DNA of 64,000 nt. It comes from Tubiluchus corallicola (Eukaryota; Priapulida; Priapulimorpha; Priapulimorphida; Tubiluchidae). The notes under the pieces were generated by a model, which saw only the letters and a list, made by a program, of their open reading frames with translations, did not search any database and was not told where the DNA came from. The stretch covers positions 10,001 to 74,000 of the forward strand of contig JAQGDQ010000475.1 in NCBI GenBank assembly GCA_030141605.1, read 5' to 3'. The position numbers were made by a program, and so were the translations under genes. Of the stretch, positions 34,270-46,200 are shown one piece after another (the first letter of the stretch is position 1; each line of letters begins with the position of its first letter).

Positions 34270-35337
34270 AAGTAGTCGTAGACTTGCGACTTACGCGACT
34301 TAAGAGCGTTCGACTTTACGACCCAACCGGAACTTGATTAATTACAGGAAGTCATTAACTTGCGACCTACGCGACTTAAGAGCGTTCGAATTTACGACCC
34401 GACTGGAACTTAATTAATTACGGGAAGTCATCAACTTACGACCTACGCGACTTAAGAGTGTTCGACTTTACGACCCGACCGGAACTTAATCGATTACAGG
34501 AAGTCATTAGCTTGCGACCTACGCGACTTAAGAGCGTTCGACTTTACGACCCGACCGGAACTTAATCGATTACAGGAAGTCATTAGCTTGCGACCTACGC
34601 GACTTAAGAGCGTTCGACTTTACGACCCGACCGACCGGAACTTAATTAATTACAGGAAGCCATCAACTTACGACCTACGCGACTTAAGAGCGTTCGACTT
34701 TACTACCCGACCGGAACTTAATTAATTACAGGAAGTCATTAACTTACGACCTACGCGACTTAAGAGCGCTCGACTTTACAACCCGACCGGAACGTAATTA
34801 ATTACGGGAAGTCGTCAACTTACGACCTACGCGACTTAAGAGCGTTCGACTTTACGACCCGACCGGAACTTAATCAATTACAGGAAGTCATCAATTTACG
34901 ACCTACGCGACTTAAGAGCGTTCAACTTTACTACCCGACCGGAACTTAATCAATTACAGGAAGTCATCAACTTACGACCTACGCGACTTAAGAGCGTTCG
35001 AATTTACGACCCGACCGGAACTTAATTAATTACAGGAAGTCATTAACTTACGACCTACGCGACTTAAGAGCGTTTGACTTTACGACCCGACCGTAAAGTA
35101 ATTAATTACAGGAAGTCATTAACTTACGACCTACGCGACTTAAGAGCGTTCGACTTTACGACCCGACCGGAACTTAATTAATTACAGGAAGTCATTAGCT
35201 TACGACCTACGCGACTTAAGAGCGTTCGACTTTACGCCCGATCGGAACTTAATTAATTACGGGAAGTCATCAACTTGCGACCTACGCGACTTAAGAGCGT
35301 TCGACTTTACGACCCGACCGGAACTTAATTAATTAAT
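34270..35337 (+). repeat. 76-bp minisatellite, about 14 copies
   Basis: Unit: TTACGACCTACGCGACTTAA, GAGCGTTCGACTTTACGACC, CGACCGGAACTTAATTAATT, ACAGGAAGTCATTAAC. Copies are very similar, and all contain multiple CG dinucleotides. Confidence 0.98.
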
Positions 35338-37084
35338 AATACAAAATCAACCATTCTCTCTATCATTTTAAACAAATAAACTTTAATTTGCTGTCTGTTT
35401 TGAAAAATTAATAGTAGGCACTGCCATACTTAGTGTGGGTACAAACACAGTGGCTTGTGGGTAGCGACACAATGCTTGAATATACGACTCACTCGTCCAT
35501 CCCATGCATCTCACGGCGAATCCGTCAGAACCGACCGTGGTCGTAAGTCTGACCGTGGATGAATACCTGTAATTAATTGCTTCCTGGGCCTCGACGTTGC
35601 ATTTCACCCACCCTCCAAAAAAATTTTGTCCAGTTTTATTCATGAAACTGCGGAAAATCACACACTAACCAAACGCGCTAGCAATGGCTTCCTGGGATAC
35701 CGCATCGTTTCCGCGACGCTGAATTTGTAAACAATGCTACACGGCGAAATCTGATAACCGAACGCAAAAGTTTTTCACAACTAAGGACCGAATTTAGCTG
35801 GCTCCATCTAACGAGAAAAACGTGCAACGTCGAGTACCAGATTTTCCTTGAAAATGACACCCGATTTTCTCTCACACAAATAAAGAAAAATTCAAGAGTG
35901 TCAGAAAATCTTTTCAAAAAATCAAAAAAGTTAGAACATTTTCTTTCTATTTTTGCGTAAAACTGAAACTTTACAAAACGCTCTGCATTTAACCTTTAAA
36001 CTAAACTAGCCAGGAGTTTGGGAGAAAGAACAACAATAGACTGATTCAGGACTCTGTCTTCTCAAAAATCAATGAAATGAAATGACTAAATGACAATTCT
36101 TAATTGAATGCTTATCTTAACAACGCGTTAACGGCGACTTCAACTGCGTACGGCAACGGCAAGCGAGAATCGTTACTTCGGCAGTCCATGCACTGACGGC
36201 CGATATTTCTCGCATCGTGATTGTCATCCGAGACGCACGATAGTATAGAAACTGAAGATGCATTCCGTGCAGCAGCAGGATGGGTGACCAGCATCGAAGA
36301 TTTCTACATAAAATGTGCAGAACGCCGACCATTGTCGTTGATTGAGTGAGTATAAAAATTAAATCTCTTCACTATTTACAAGATGTGAACTGACGTGACG
36401 ACCGACGGTGCCCACGGTACCTAGAGTGATAAAAGGTAAAAGAAAAAAATGAAATCAGTTAAAGGAACCCAAACAATGCAGCTTACGCATACACGTTAAA
36501 TATTATATATGGCACAGCAGGTATTTTTGCATTAAAGGAAGAGAGGATGATTTTTATATATTACCCCATTTTCAAGTCCGATAAGTGTAACAGTTAAATT
36601 TGTTAATAAAGTGTATTATTAGTGTGGCCACAATTTATACAAATCGTTATGTTTCTCTAATGACTATTTTTGACTGGATTATTTTCACAGCACAATTAAT
36701 ACAAAATCACAGGTAAGAGCAAATCAATCAACACCCACTAAGGTTTAAGCGTAATGCAATCTTTTCACTGCCATAAATTAGACATAAATTAGTGTTAACA
36801 GTGCACGATCAGGGCAGGCTCTCTCCCTCTCTTTAAAGCTATTTGGCATCAAATTCAATTTTTTCGATATCAATTATTAAGAATACCGTAAGTAAACTAA
36901 TTTTGCTTGGAAAAATTTTGAGACATATTTTAAAATGACTCTTTCCCCCCCATGGAGAAATCTTTGCCTGTATGTGCATATGCACCAAAGCTGTCGACTG
37001 ACTGTACAGTATTCTAAGTACAAATCCTTAAAAGAGGAATTATAAATAGATTAATTACCTGTAATACCTGTGCAAAAGCCACAG
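35338..37084. other. Region downstream of CTDNEP1, no convincing gene
   Basis: A 92-codon minus frame (35383-35661) follows a good-looking acceptor (GATTTTCCGCAG at about 35665) and reads plausibly (WVKCNVEAQEAINYRYSSTV), but no family is recognised. Frames at 35678-35917 and 36112-36332 show nothing. The 3' UTR of CTDNEP1 should lie just below 37085; no clear poly(A) signal was identified. Confidence 0.35.
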
Positions 37085-37230
37085 CTACCACAGCCGATGT
37101 AAATGCAGGTTTCGACTAAGAACTGATCTCACGTCGCTGGAAAATCGCAACGCGTCTAAAACCGGAAGCAAGTTTAGCAGTGCCGTGTCGCTGGGGTCGG
37201 AAAACCATGATTTAATCGGCAAGGCATTAT
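37085..37230 (-). CDS. CTDNEP1: CTDNEP1 exon 7 (terminal)
   Basis: 146 bp after acceptor CTACTCTTTTTGCAG, encoding (D)[18 protein letters not shown] through the terminal HLHRLW and TAG. Its first 30 bp plus the acceptor are copied seven times in tandem just upstream in the intron (37231-37680). Confidence 0.97.
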
Positions 37231-40200
37231 CTGCAAAAAGAGTAGCCATTGAAAGTTTGAAAAACCATGATTAAATCGGCAAGGCATTATCTGCAAAAGA
37301 GTAGACATTGAAAATTCCGGAAACCATGATTAAATCGGCAAGGCATTATCTGCAAAAGAGTAGACATTGAAAATTCAGGAAACCATGATTAAATTGGCAA
37401 GGCATTATCTGCAAAAGAGTAGACATTGAAAATTCAGGAAACCATGATTAAATCTGCAAGGCATTATCTGCAAAAAAGTAGACATTGAAAGTTTGGAAAA
37501 CCACGATTAAATTGGCAAGGCATTATCTGCAAAAGAGTAGACATTGAAAATTCAGGAAACCATGATTAAATCTGCAAGGCATTATCTGCAAAAAAGTAGA
37601 CATTGAAAGTTTGGAAAACCACGATTTAATCGGCAAGGCATTATCTACAAAAGAGTAGACATTGAAAGTTTGAAACTGTGGCTGGTGTAAGAGAATATTT
37701 TGCCTGTCAGAATACATTGTTTAGACGTTTTCATCAAGAGAAACTGCAATAGTTTCAGGTTCAAATCCTGGTTAACTTGATCCTGATTTTTATGTCTTTT
37801 TCATAAATGTTGGGTGAATGCATGAAAAGCAACATTTTTTATTCACATGATTCTAAACGTCACTTCATAATACGGAGCTTTCTCTTTCTGTTAAGGGCAT
37901 GAACTTAAGGCAGTAATACACTTCTGCCATATTGGAATTAATTATTTTCGGGGAGAACGAATGAGTGAATGAATGAATGAATAACAAGCAAATCATGGCA
38001 AGTAATTATGCTGCACATTAAGTTCATCATAATTTTAATATTTTGACTTGACCATGGCTCAACTTGATTTAACTAACTATGGCATGACTTGATTTGACTA
38101 TGCCTCAACTTAATTTAACTATGGCTAAACTTGAATTAACTATGGCAAAACTTGATTTAGCTATGACTCAACTTGATTTGACTATGGCTCAACTTGATTT
38201 AACTATGGCTAACTTGATTTAACTATGGCTCAATTTGATTTGACTATGGCTCAACTAGATTTAACTATGCCTAAACTTGATTTGACTATGACTCAACTTG
38301 ATTTAACCATGCCTCAACATGATTTAACTATGGCTCAACATGATTTAACCATGCCTCAACATGATTTAACTATGGCTCAACTGGATTTAGCTGTGGCTCA
38401 ACTTGATTTGACTGTGACTCAACTTGATTTGACTATGACTCAACTTGATTTAACTATGGCTCAACTAGATTTAACTATGCCTAAACTTGATTTGACTATG
38501 ACTCAACTTGATTTAACCATGCCTCAACATGATTTAACTATGGCTCAACTGGATTTAGCTGTGGCTCAACTTGATTTGACTGTGACTCAACTTGATTTGA
38601 ATATGACTCAACTTGATTTAACTATGCCTAAACTTGATTTGACTATGACTCAACTTGATTTAACCATGCCTCAACATGATTTAACTATGGCTCAACATGA
38701 TTTAACCATGCCTCAACATGATTTAACTATGGCTCAACTGGATTTAGCTGTGGCTCAACTTGATTTGACTGTGACTCAACTTGATTTGACTATGACTCAA
38801 CTTGATTTAACTATGGCTCAACTAGATTTAACTATGCCTAAACTTGATTTGACTATGACTCAACTTGATTTAACCATGCCTCAACATGATTTAACTATGG
38901 CTCAACTGGATTTAGCTGTGGCTCAACTTGATTTGACTGTGACTCAACTTGATTTGACTATGACTCAACTTGATTTAACTATGGCTCAACTTGATTTAAC
39001 TATGGCAAAACTTGATTTAGCTATGCCTCAACTTGATTTAACTATGAATGCAACAGTAAGCACACAATGTGATTTTGCACAAACCTGTATAGAACTACTG
39101 TATAGATCAACAAAAAGCATGATTAAAAGACACAACAATATGACACAACAATATGTCACAACAATAAGTCACAACAGTATGTCACAACAATATGACATAA
39201 CAATATGACCTAATAATATGACACAACAATATGCCACAACAGTATGTTACAACAACATGACACAACAATATGACCTCATAATATGACACAACAATATGAC
39301 ACAACAATATGTCACAACAATATGACACAACAATATGTCACGACAATATGACAGAACAATATGTCACAACAGTATGTCACAATAATATGACACAACAATA
39401 TGACCTAATAATATGACACAACAATATGACACAACAATATGACACAAAATATGTCACGGCAATATGTCACAACAATATGTCACAACTCACCTGGATAAGA
39501 CCTATAAGCAGCTGGGGAATTATCTAATATAAAGATACTGGAAAGATCGCTGTGTATCGCTGATAGGTCTTTCGTATAACTACCAAATTCTAACGTGCAA
39601 TGCTGAAATGAACAAGAAAAATCTTAAAAATCCGGGTAGCAGGTACTCCAGGGCCTCTCGGTATTCAGCAGCAAACTCGCGCACATCAGGGTAACACGCC
39701 TATCTTGGCAATAACTTCATTTTTTAATATGGTAACAAATGCCACCACTTTTTTTATTGGTTTGTATTGCCATAGTAGCTGCCCCATAGTAAATGGCAAG
39801 TTTAACTGCACTCATATCTCGGTTTGCTGCACAAAGCTGGGAGATGTCAGACTGAATTTGCCGATTGTCCGTATTTACCGATACCAAGCTAAGGCAGTAG
39901 GCACCGTGTATTAGATTCACGCTAATGAATGTAGAATCAATCGCCTAATTGTCTCAAAAATGTCTAGTGCGGACCGCTCCTGACATACCAGCTACACAGG
40001 TATCGTTATGCGCTGCTTAGCTCCACTGATGTAACGATGTAAACAAAGTGGCGGCCCATCAACTAGCGGTCAGCTCACAAATTAGTGGCCTGTCTCCGTA
40101 GTATGCGGGACTTTTTAGCGGTCCAGATTTTGTCCGATTTTTGCAATATCCGTGTACGCGAGGTCCGGCAAGACGAGATATGAATGCACACCAACTTGTG

Positions 40201-43200
40201 TTTTTTCTGCTCACCCTGTACTGAATTTCTTCTTAGTAATTTTCATAAAATTCTTAAACGACAATGTCTTTTTTGTTTGGTTACCATGCTGTCAGTACAC
40301 ACATGCCAAACGGGGGACAAGTAATTGTATCCAACGACATCATAAGAAGTAAACATAACAAAGCTTTGAACAAGTAAAAATCGGTTTCCGTGTTAAATTT
40401 TTTGCAAAAACTATCAAACTACTAACCGCATACGTTTTATTCATTTATATTTGTATTTTTTTCTATTTTCTTTCGTATTTTTGCTTTTATAAAATAAGTC
40501 ATTCGGCGCGTGAGTAAACGGGGCTGTTGAAATTTAGCAAACACCGGTGAGAAAGTCAGAAAGCCAAACCCCCGGTGGTAAGCGCACGAGCGAAAACATT
40601 TTGCAATTCAGCATTTAGAAGCTTCTTAAACCACAGATTAATTAAAACTTCGCTGTAAACATTACAATTCCGGGATGTTGCTAACTGCATACGTCAACAT
40701 AGAAAAGATACAAGGTTTATTTAACATGGAGGCATAATAAACATGACAAGCTTAGTTTACTGACCACGGGAACCTGCATAAAGCCTCTGTGTTGACTTAC
40801 CAGAATTTCCGGAAGGACCGGGGAAGCTGTGTACAGCCTCTGCGCTGACTTACCAGAATTTCCCGGAGGACCGGGGAACCTGTGTACAGCTTCTGCGCTG
40901 ATTTACCACCAGAATTTCCGGGAGGACCGGGGAACCTGTGTACAGCCTCTGCGCTGATTTACCACCAGAATTTCCGGGAGGACCGGGGAACCTGTGTACA
41001 GCCTCTGCGCTGATTTACCACCAGAATTTCCCAGAGGACCGGAGAACCTGTGTACAGCATCTGCTCTGATTTACCAGAATTTCCGGGAGGACCGAGGAAC
41101 CTGTGTACAGCCTCTGCGCTGATTTACCAGAATTTCCCAGAGGACCGGGGAACCTGTGTACAGCCTTGTACAGCCTCTGCGCTGATTTACCAGAATTTCC
41201 GGGAGGACCGGCATTAAATTTGCAGCCAGCAGGGAGTTCATCTAGTAAGTTACAAGAAGTTTACCTGTCGATAGTACCGTCGCTTCAAAATACCCTTTCT
41301 ATTGTCCAATCTCTCAGTGACCGCGGCACCGTAGATTTCCATACTTGCAGTAAATATGACTAGTTCATACCATTGACTGACCTGTGAAAAGGGTTATGAC
41401 GTTAGTTACAGGGGAACTGAATCCAAATTTAGACTACATCATCATCATCGTCATCTAATGAATCACACGTCCAGGGACATGATTCCGCTCATCTACCTAT
41501 GCCAGATCATCATCTCATCATCATCATCATCACCATCATCCAATGAATCACACGTCCAGGGACATGATTCTGCTCATCTCCCTATGCCAGGACTCCCTAC
41601 ACGCTGCAATGCCCCAAGTGCATTTATTTCTAAGGATCAAAGCTGAAGTGTTTAAATCTCTCTGTGCAAAATCTAAATATGTTAACATTTGTCCTCCTGC
41701 AGGTTTTTTAGCTGGTTCTATGGCTTGATGAAGAGCTATCTTCACTGGATTATCATCAGATAGTCTAAGCATATGATGCCCAATCCATCTTAAACGACAG
41801 ACACATTCTCAAAATTTCTACAAAATTGTCATGACATTTGCAGTCATTTGCTTAAAACGTCCTTGGAAAACGGTTTAGATCAGTGTTGCTTCGGATACAC
41901 TTTTCGCCGGATAGCGAATACATCTTCAAATTGACTTCCGGATTCGGATTATAACCGGATAGGTTAGCTAAATTCGGATCAAATATGAGGATCAGTTCAG
42001 ATAATGAAAAATTGGTACATGTTTGCAAACTTTAGTGTTTTAATTTCGTCTGTCAAAAAAAGAGATATCATCTTAAAGGACCTAGCCCAAAGATACACCA
42101 TATTGCCACACACAAACGAAAAAAGATGTGTGTAAAATTTTCGTATTGAAAACACAAACATAGGCTAAAATGATCTCTTGTAAATAATTTATTTATTCTC
42201 GGCTGATAAATTATTCGAAAACCGTTTTCAATTGCACTAAATGAAAACCAGATAGCGAATATTTTCGAATATCAACTTTTATAACTACCGGATAATATCA
42301 GATACGAATACTTGTAGAATATCGCGAATATTACCATTTTCGGATATGAATTGGATATCCGAAGCAACACTAGTTTAGGTATTCTTCGAAGTTACGAATG
42401 TCATAAAACAGATTAATTGTCATTTCTTTGATTAGAATCAAATTAAACAGATAAGGAAGTTAAATCCAATGTTTTCTTTTTTAATCGTCTGTAGGCGAGA
42501 AAGAACTTAGACGATCGATCGGTAAAATTATGCGAACAAAAACTTTCCGGATAGTTCAAAACAGGTTCATGAAAATGTATAAGAACTTTTGTTTAACCCA
42601 GAGATAATGATGGATTTTGATTTTTTTGAATTCGATTATAATCTTGTTTTAGTAATTCGATATCACGATTAATCCTTTTTATTGTTTGAGCTATTTTCAT
42701 TTTTCAAACATTTTCGTATTTGAAAGGTATTTTTATAGATGCGTACATTCATTAATTACTCTATTACTACGTCACTATACAAATCAATGAAGAATGAATA
42801 AGAAGCATCAGTTTGCAACACTGTACTTTGCAAATGTGTGCATTGTGTAAGGTGAGAAAAATGAAGAAACAATGAAAACATTTTTCATTTACTTGTGCTA
42901 AAACACTACCTTTTAGTCGGTGCGTAACACACATATTTTGATTTCGATTAATCTCGATAAATTGACTTAATAATAATATAAAAATAATAATCTTTATTTA
43001 AAGTCGGCTTTTGGGTCAACAATTAACATTAGCTAAAAGAGCTATTATCGCCGACTGTAAATAACAACCTAAACCAACATAAAAGAGACTATTATTACCG
43101 CACTTTCACCCTAAATACCACGCGTCAGACAGGGCAACAGCAGGTACCATTTTTAAAGTCTTTGGTATGACCCGGACGCTGGTTCGAACTCACGACCTCC

Positions 43201-46200
43201 CAGACGGAAAGCAGAGGGAATTACTACTAGTCTAAACCCTCTGGTAAATTATTATTATTATTATTAAATAGCTGATTATGTTGACTTACACATGGTTGTA
43301 ATCTCGATTAATTCGATCAATCTATTAATCGCCCTTCACTACAGTCAGAGATATGCCAGTAACTATCGTAGTGTTGAGAGTATTGATGAAAAGTACTGAA
43401 ATTGTTTAATACTTACAATTTCTAAGAAATAATCAACATGTGGCCTTTTATGTACAAAAAATCGGACAGGATGCCTATCAATTATAACCTGCAAAAAAAA
43501 TTGATGATTTAAATTCCGTACTATTCAGTCGAGCTTGGTTTCAAAAATTCAACAATTATGGGTACACAATCAAGCTTGGTTTCAAAAATTCAACAATTAT
43601 GGGTACACAATCAAGCTTGGTTTCAAAAATCCAACAATTATGGATGCACAATCAAGCTTGGTTTCAAAAATTCAACAATTATGGGTATACAATCAAGTTT
43701 GGTTTCAAAAATTCAACAATTATGGATACACAATCAAGCTTGCTTTCAAAAATTCAACAATTATGGGTACACAATCAAGCTTGCTTTCAAAAATTCAACA
43801 ATTATGGGTACACAATCAAGCTTGGTTTCAAAAATCCAACAATTATGGATACACAATCAAGCTTGGTTTCAAAAATTCAACAATTATGGGTATACAATCA
43901 AGTTTGGTTTCAAAAATTCAACAATTATGGATACACAATCAAGCTTGGTTTCAAAAATTCAACAATTATGGGTACACAATCAAGTTTGGTTTCAAAAATT
44001 CAACAATTATGGATACACAATCAAGCTTGGTTTCAAAAATTCAACAATTATGGATACACAATCAAGCTTGGTTTCAAAAATTCAACAAATAGAATTCAAG
44101 AAAATGGGCAACTGAAGCCGAAATAGGTATGAAAAACAGAATTGGCCCGATTTCCATCTTTGCTGCAAAATTAATGCATACTACAGATAGAATTTACTTC
44201 ACTTGTTACTTTCATTCAAAGCTAAGCAGTTTTTTCAGCCTTTCGCGACCTTAATAAAAGTTCTTTGCCAAGTTTTATTTTTTATGCAACTTGCTTTCCT
44301 ACTTTCACTAAGCTTTTGCATTTTCCACGAGAAATATGGAAAATTCTTTAGACCGAGCTTCTAGCGAATAGCAATACGTTTGTGGAAAGGTTTCCCTGTT
44401 CACACAAAAACGATCCGACGATGTTAAGCGTATGACAGCTAGCCAGGAAATTTCCCGGTGATTTGTACAAATATGACAGGATATTGTTCTGCAACTTTTG
44501 TGTGCAAATTAAATGTTGGCATATTTATTTTATCTTAGCCGAATACAAATACCTGATAGACTAGATACTTAATTAATACAAAAATTTATTTATTAATACA
44601 AAATCGATCACACATCACATAATGTAATGATAAATACTAGTTACAGGGCCATGTAGTTTCTAGTTTCTATGAAGTGGAATTGAAACGGAATTGACGATTC
44701 TTTGAAACAGAATTTGTCCAATTTGACATACAAATGTACATATAAATGCATAGAAATCTCAAGATGGATTCTTCCATTGGCACTTTTCTCTTGGCTTACA
44801 TAGGAAATACAGATTAGCACAGTGCATTGAGTTTCTTTACCGTAATCTGTGCAATGCGGTCACGTAGATCTTGATTCACCGTCTAATGAAAAGTTAATTT
44901 GTTTGGACGCCTGAAGAAAAAGAATTCACCTTACCACAGTTCAAGTGTGGAAGATATCCCAGTTAAAATCAATGATGATATTACAGGGATGTGAATGACA
45001 AATTGCAAAAAACAGGCCGGGGGGTTGGGGGCCGTGCAGACCGCCACAGGGGTTCAAGCCCCTTGCAGCCAGCAACAAATTGCAATTTTGTGACCATACA
45101 GAACCTCTAAGGGGACTTAAAATATCAGTTATTTGTTTTGTGCATAATTTAAAATACCCAACTATCAAGGATACATGATACCTAATTGTCTCAAAAACGT
45201 CTAAGTACTGGCCGCTCCTATGCAAAAGTATATAAAAACTGTCTGCAATTGACTCAAATAACTCTGCACAATTGACTCTACATTTTTATACAAAGAGATA
45301 TACACGTGGTTACACTGATGTACGTGACGTAAACAAAGTGACGGCCTGCCAACTAGCGGTCAGCTTGTGAAATAATGTACTGGGTCCGTAAAACATTTCT
45401 CAACGAATTTACGCGATTTACAAAAACGGCACTATTGGTCTTCCAAAAATTCAAAATTCCGCATATCCGCGGAAAATTCTCATCCCTGGATATTGAAGAC
45501 CGCTCGCGCGTGTAGCAGAAACGTCTTGCATGACCTGACAAAAATGTTCTGACTGCGATTGAGGCGACACACAATGTGGGGAATCTTTTTATGCAAAGTT
45601 GTATTACTTAGCATTCGTCGTTGCTATTGTTTACATGTTCCTTCTCACCTGTCTTGTTTTGTTTACTTTATTATTTACTTTACCACTTGTTTATAATACG
45701 TTTAACAAACACGCAGTAGTTTTTGCCCTGAAAATGTAAAATGCTTTAGCTCTGGGAGGGCGGACAACCGCCCCTCCTGACCCCCGCCTCGTACGAATTC
45801 GTGAATGTAAGCATGAATTTTGATCTAAAACTGAATAGTATCCAAAACTACCAAAGTACAATTTCTATTACCGCAGAAAGAGAGCTCTTCTTACCTTTAG
45901 TACAAAATCTGGTGGCGTCCCAGGCTTAACGGTTGGTCGAAGAACGCCATCGTGATGAGAGTGTATCAACGTCTCGTCTAAGTCTAAAACAAGCACTTTC
46001 CTGTGCACTATACCTATTATAATAGAAAACGAGTTAGGAGACACCGCAAAGACCAAAACGAATTTACACGGGGAAGAAAAGAGAATTTTATGCATCCCAA
46101 TGAACTTTCCGTACAAAGTTATATTACTTAGCATTACGCTTACCTGTTTGAAAGATTCGTGCAATTGGAAACCGAAATTCCTATTAATTTAAAGGACAAG

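Noticed and set aside
35383-35661. 92-codon minus frame as a gene
   Set aside because: Plausible composition and a possible acceptor, but no homology, start or partner exon; kept only as a remark.
38225-39208. 327-codon QLDLT-repeat ORF as a gene
   Set aside because: Fully explained by a stop-free 21-bp minisatellite in an intron of the opposite-strand gene; retained only as a finding.
42965-43250. tRNA gene on the minus strand
   Set aside because: B-box-like motif within a longer unit that ends in a LINE-type tail, so SINE.
45868-46164. 98-codon minus ORF as a separate gene
   Set aside because: Its conserved part is CTDNEP1 exon 3; the rest is intron.
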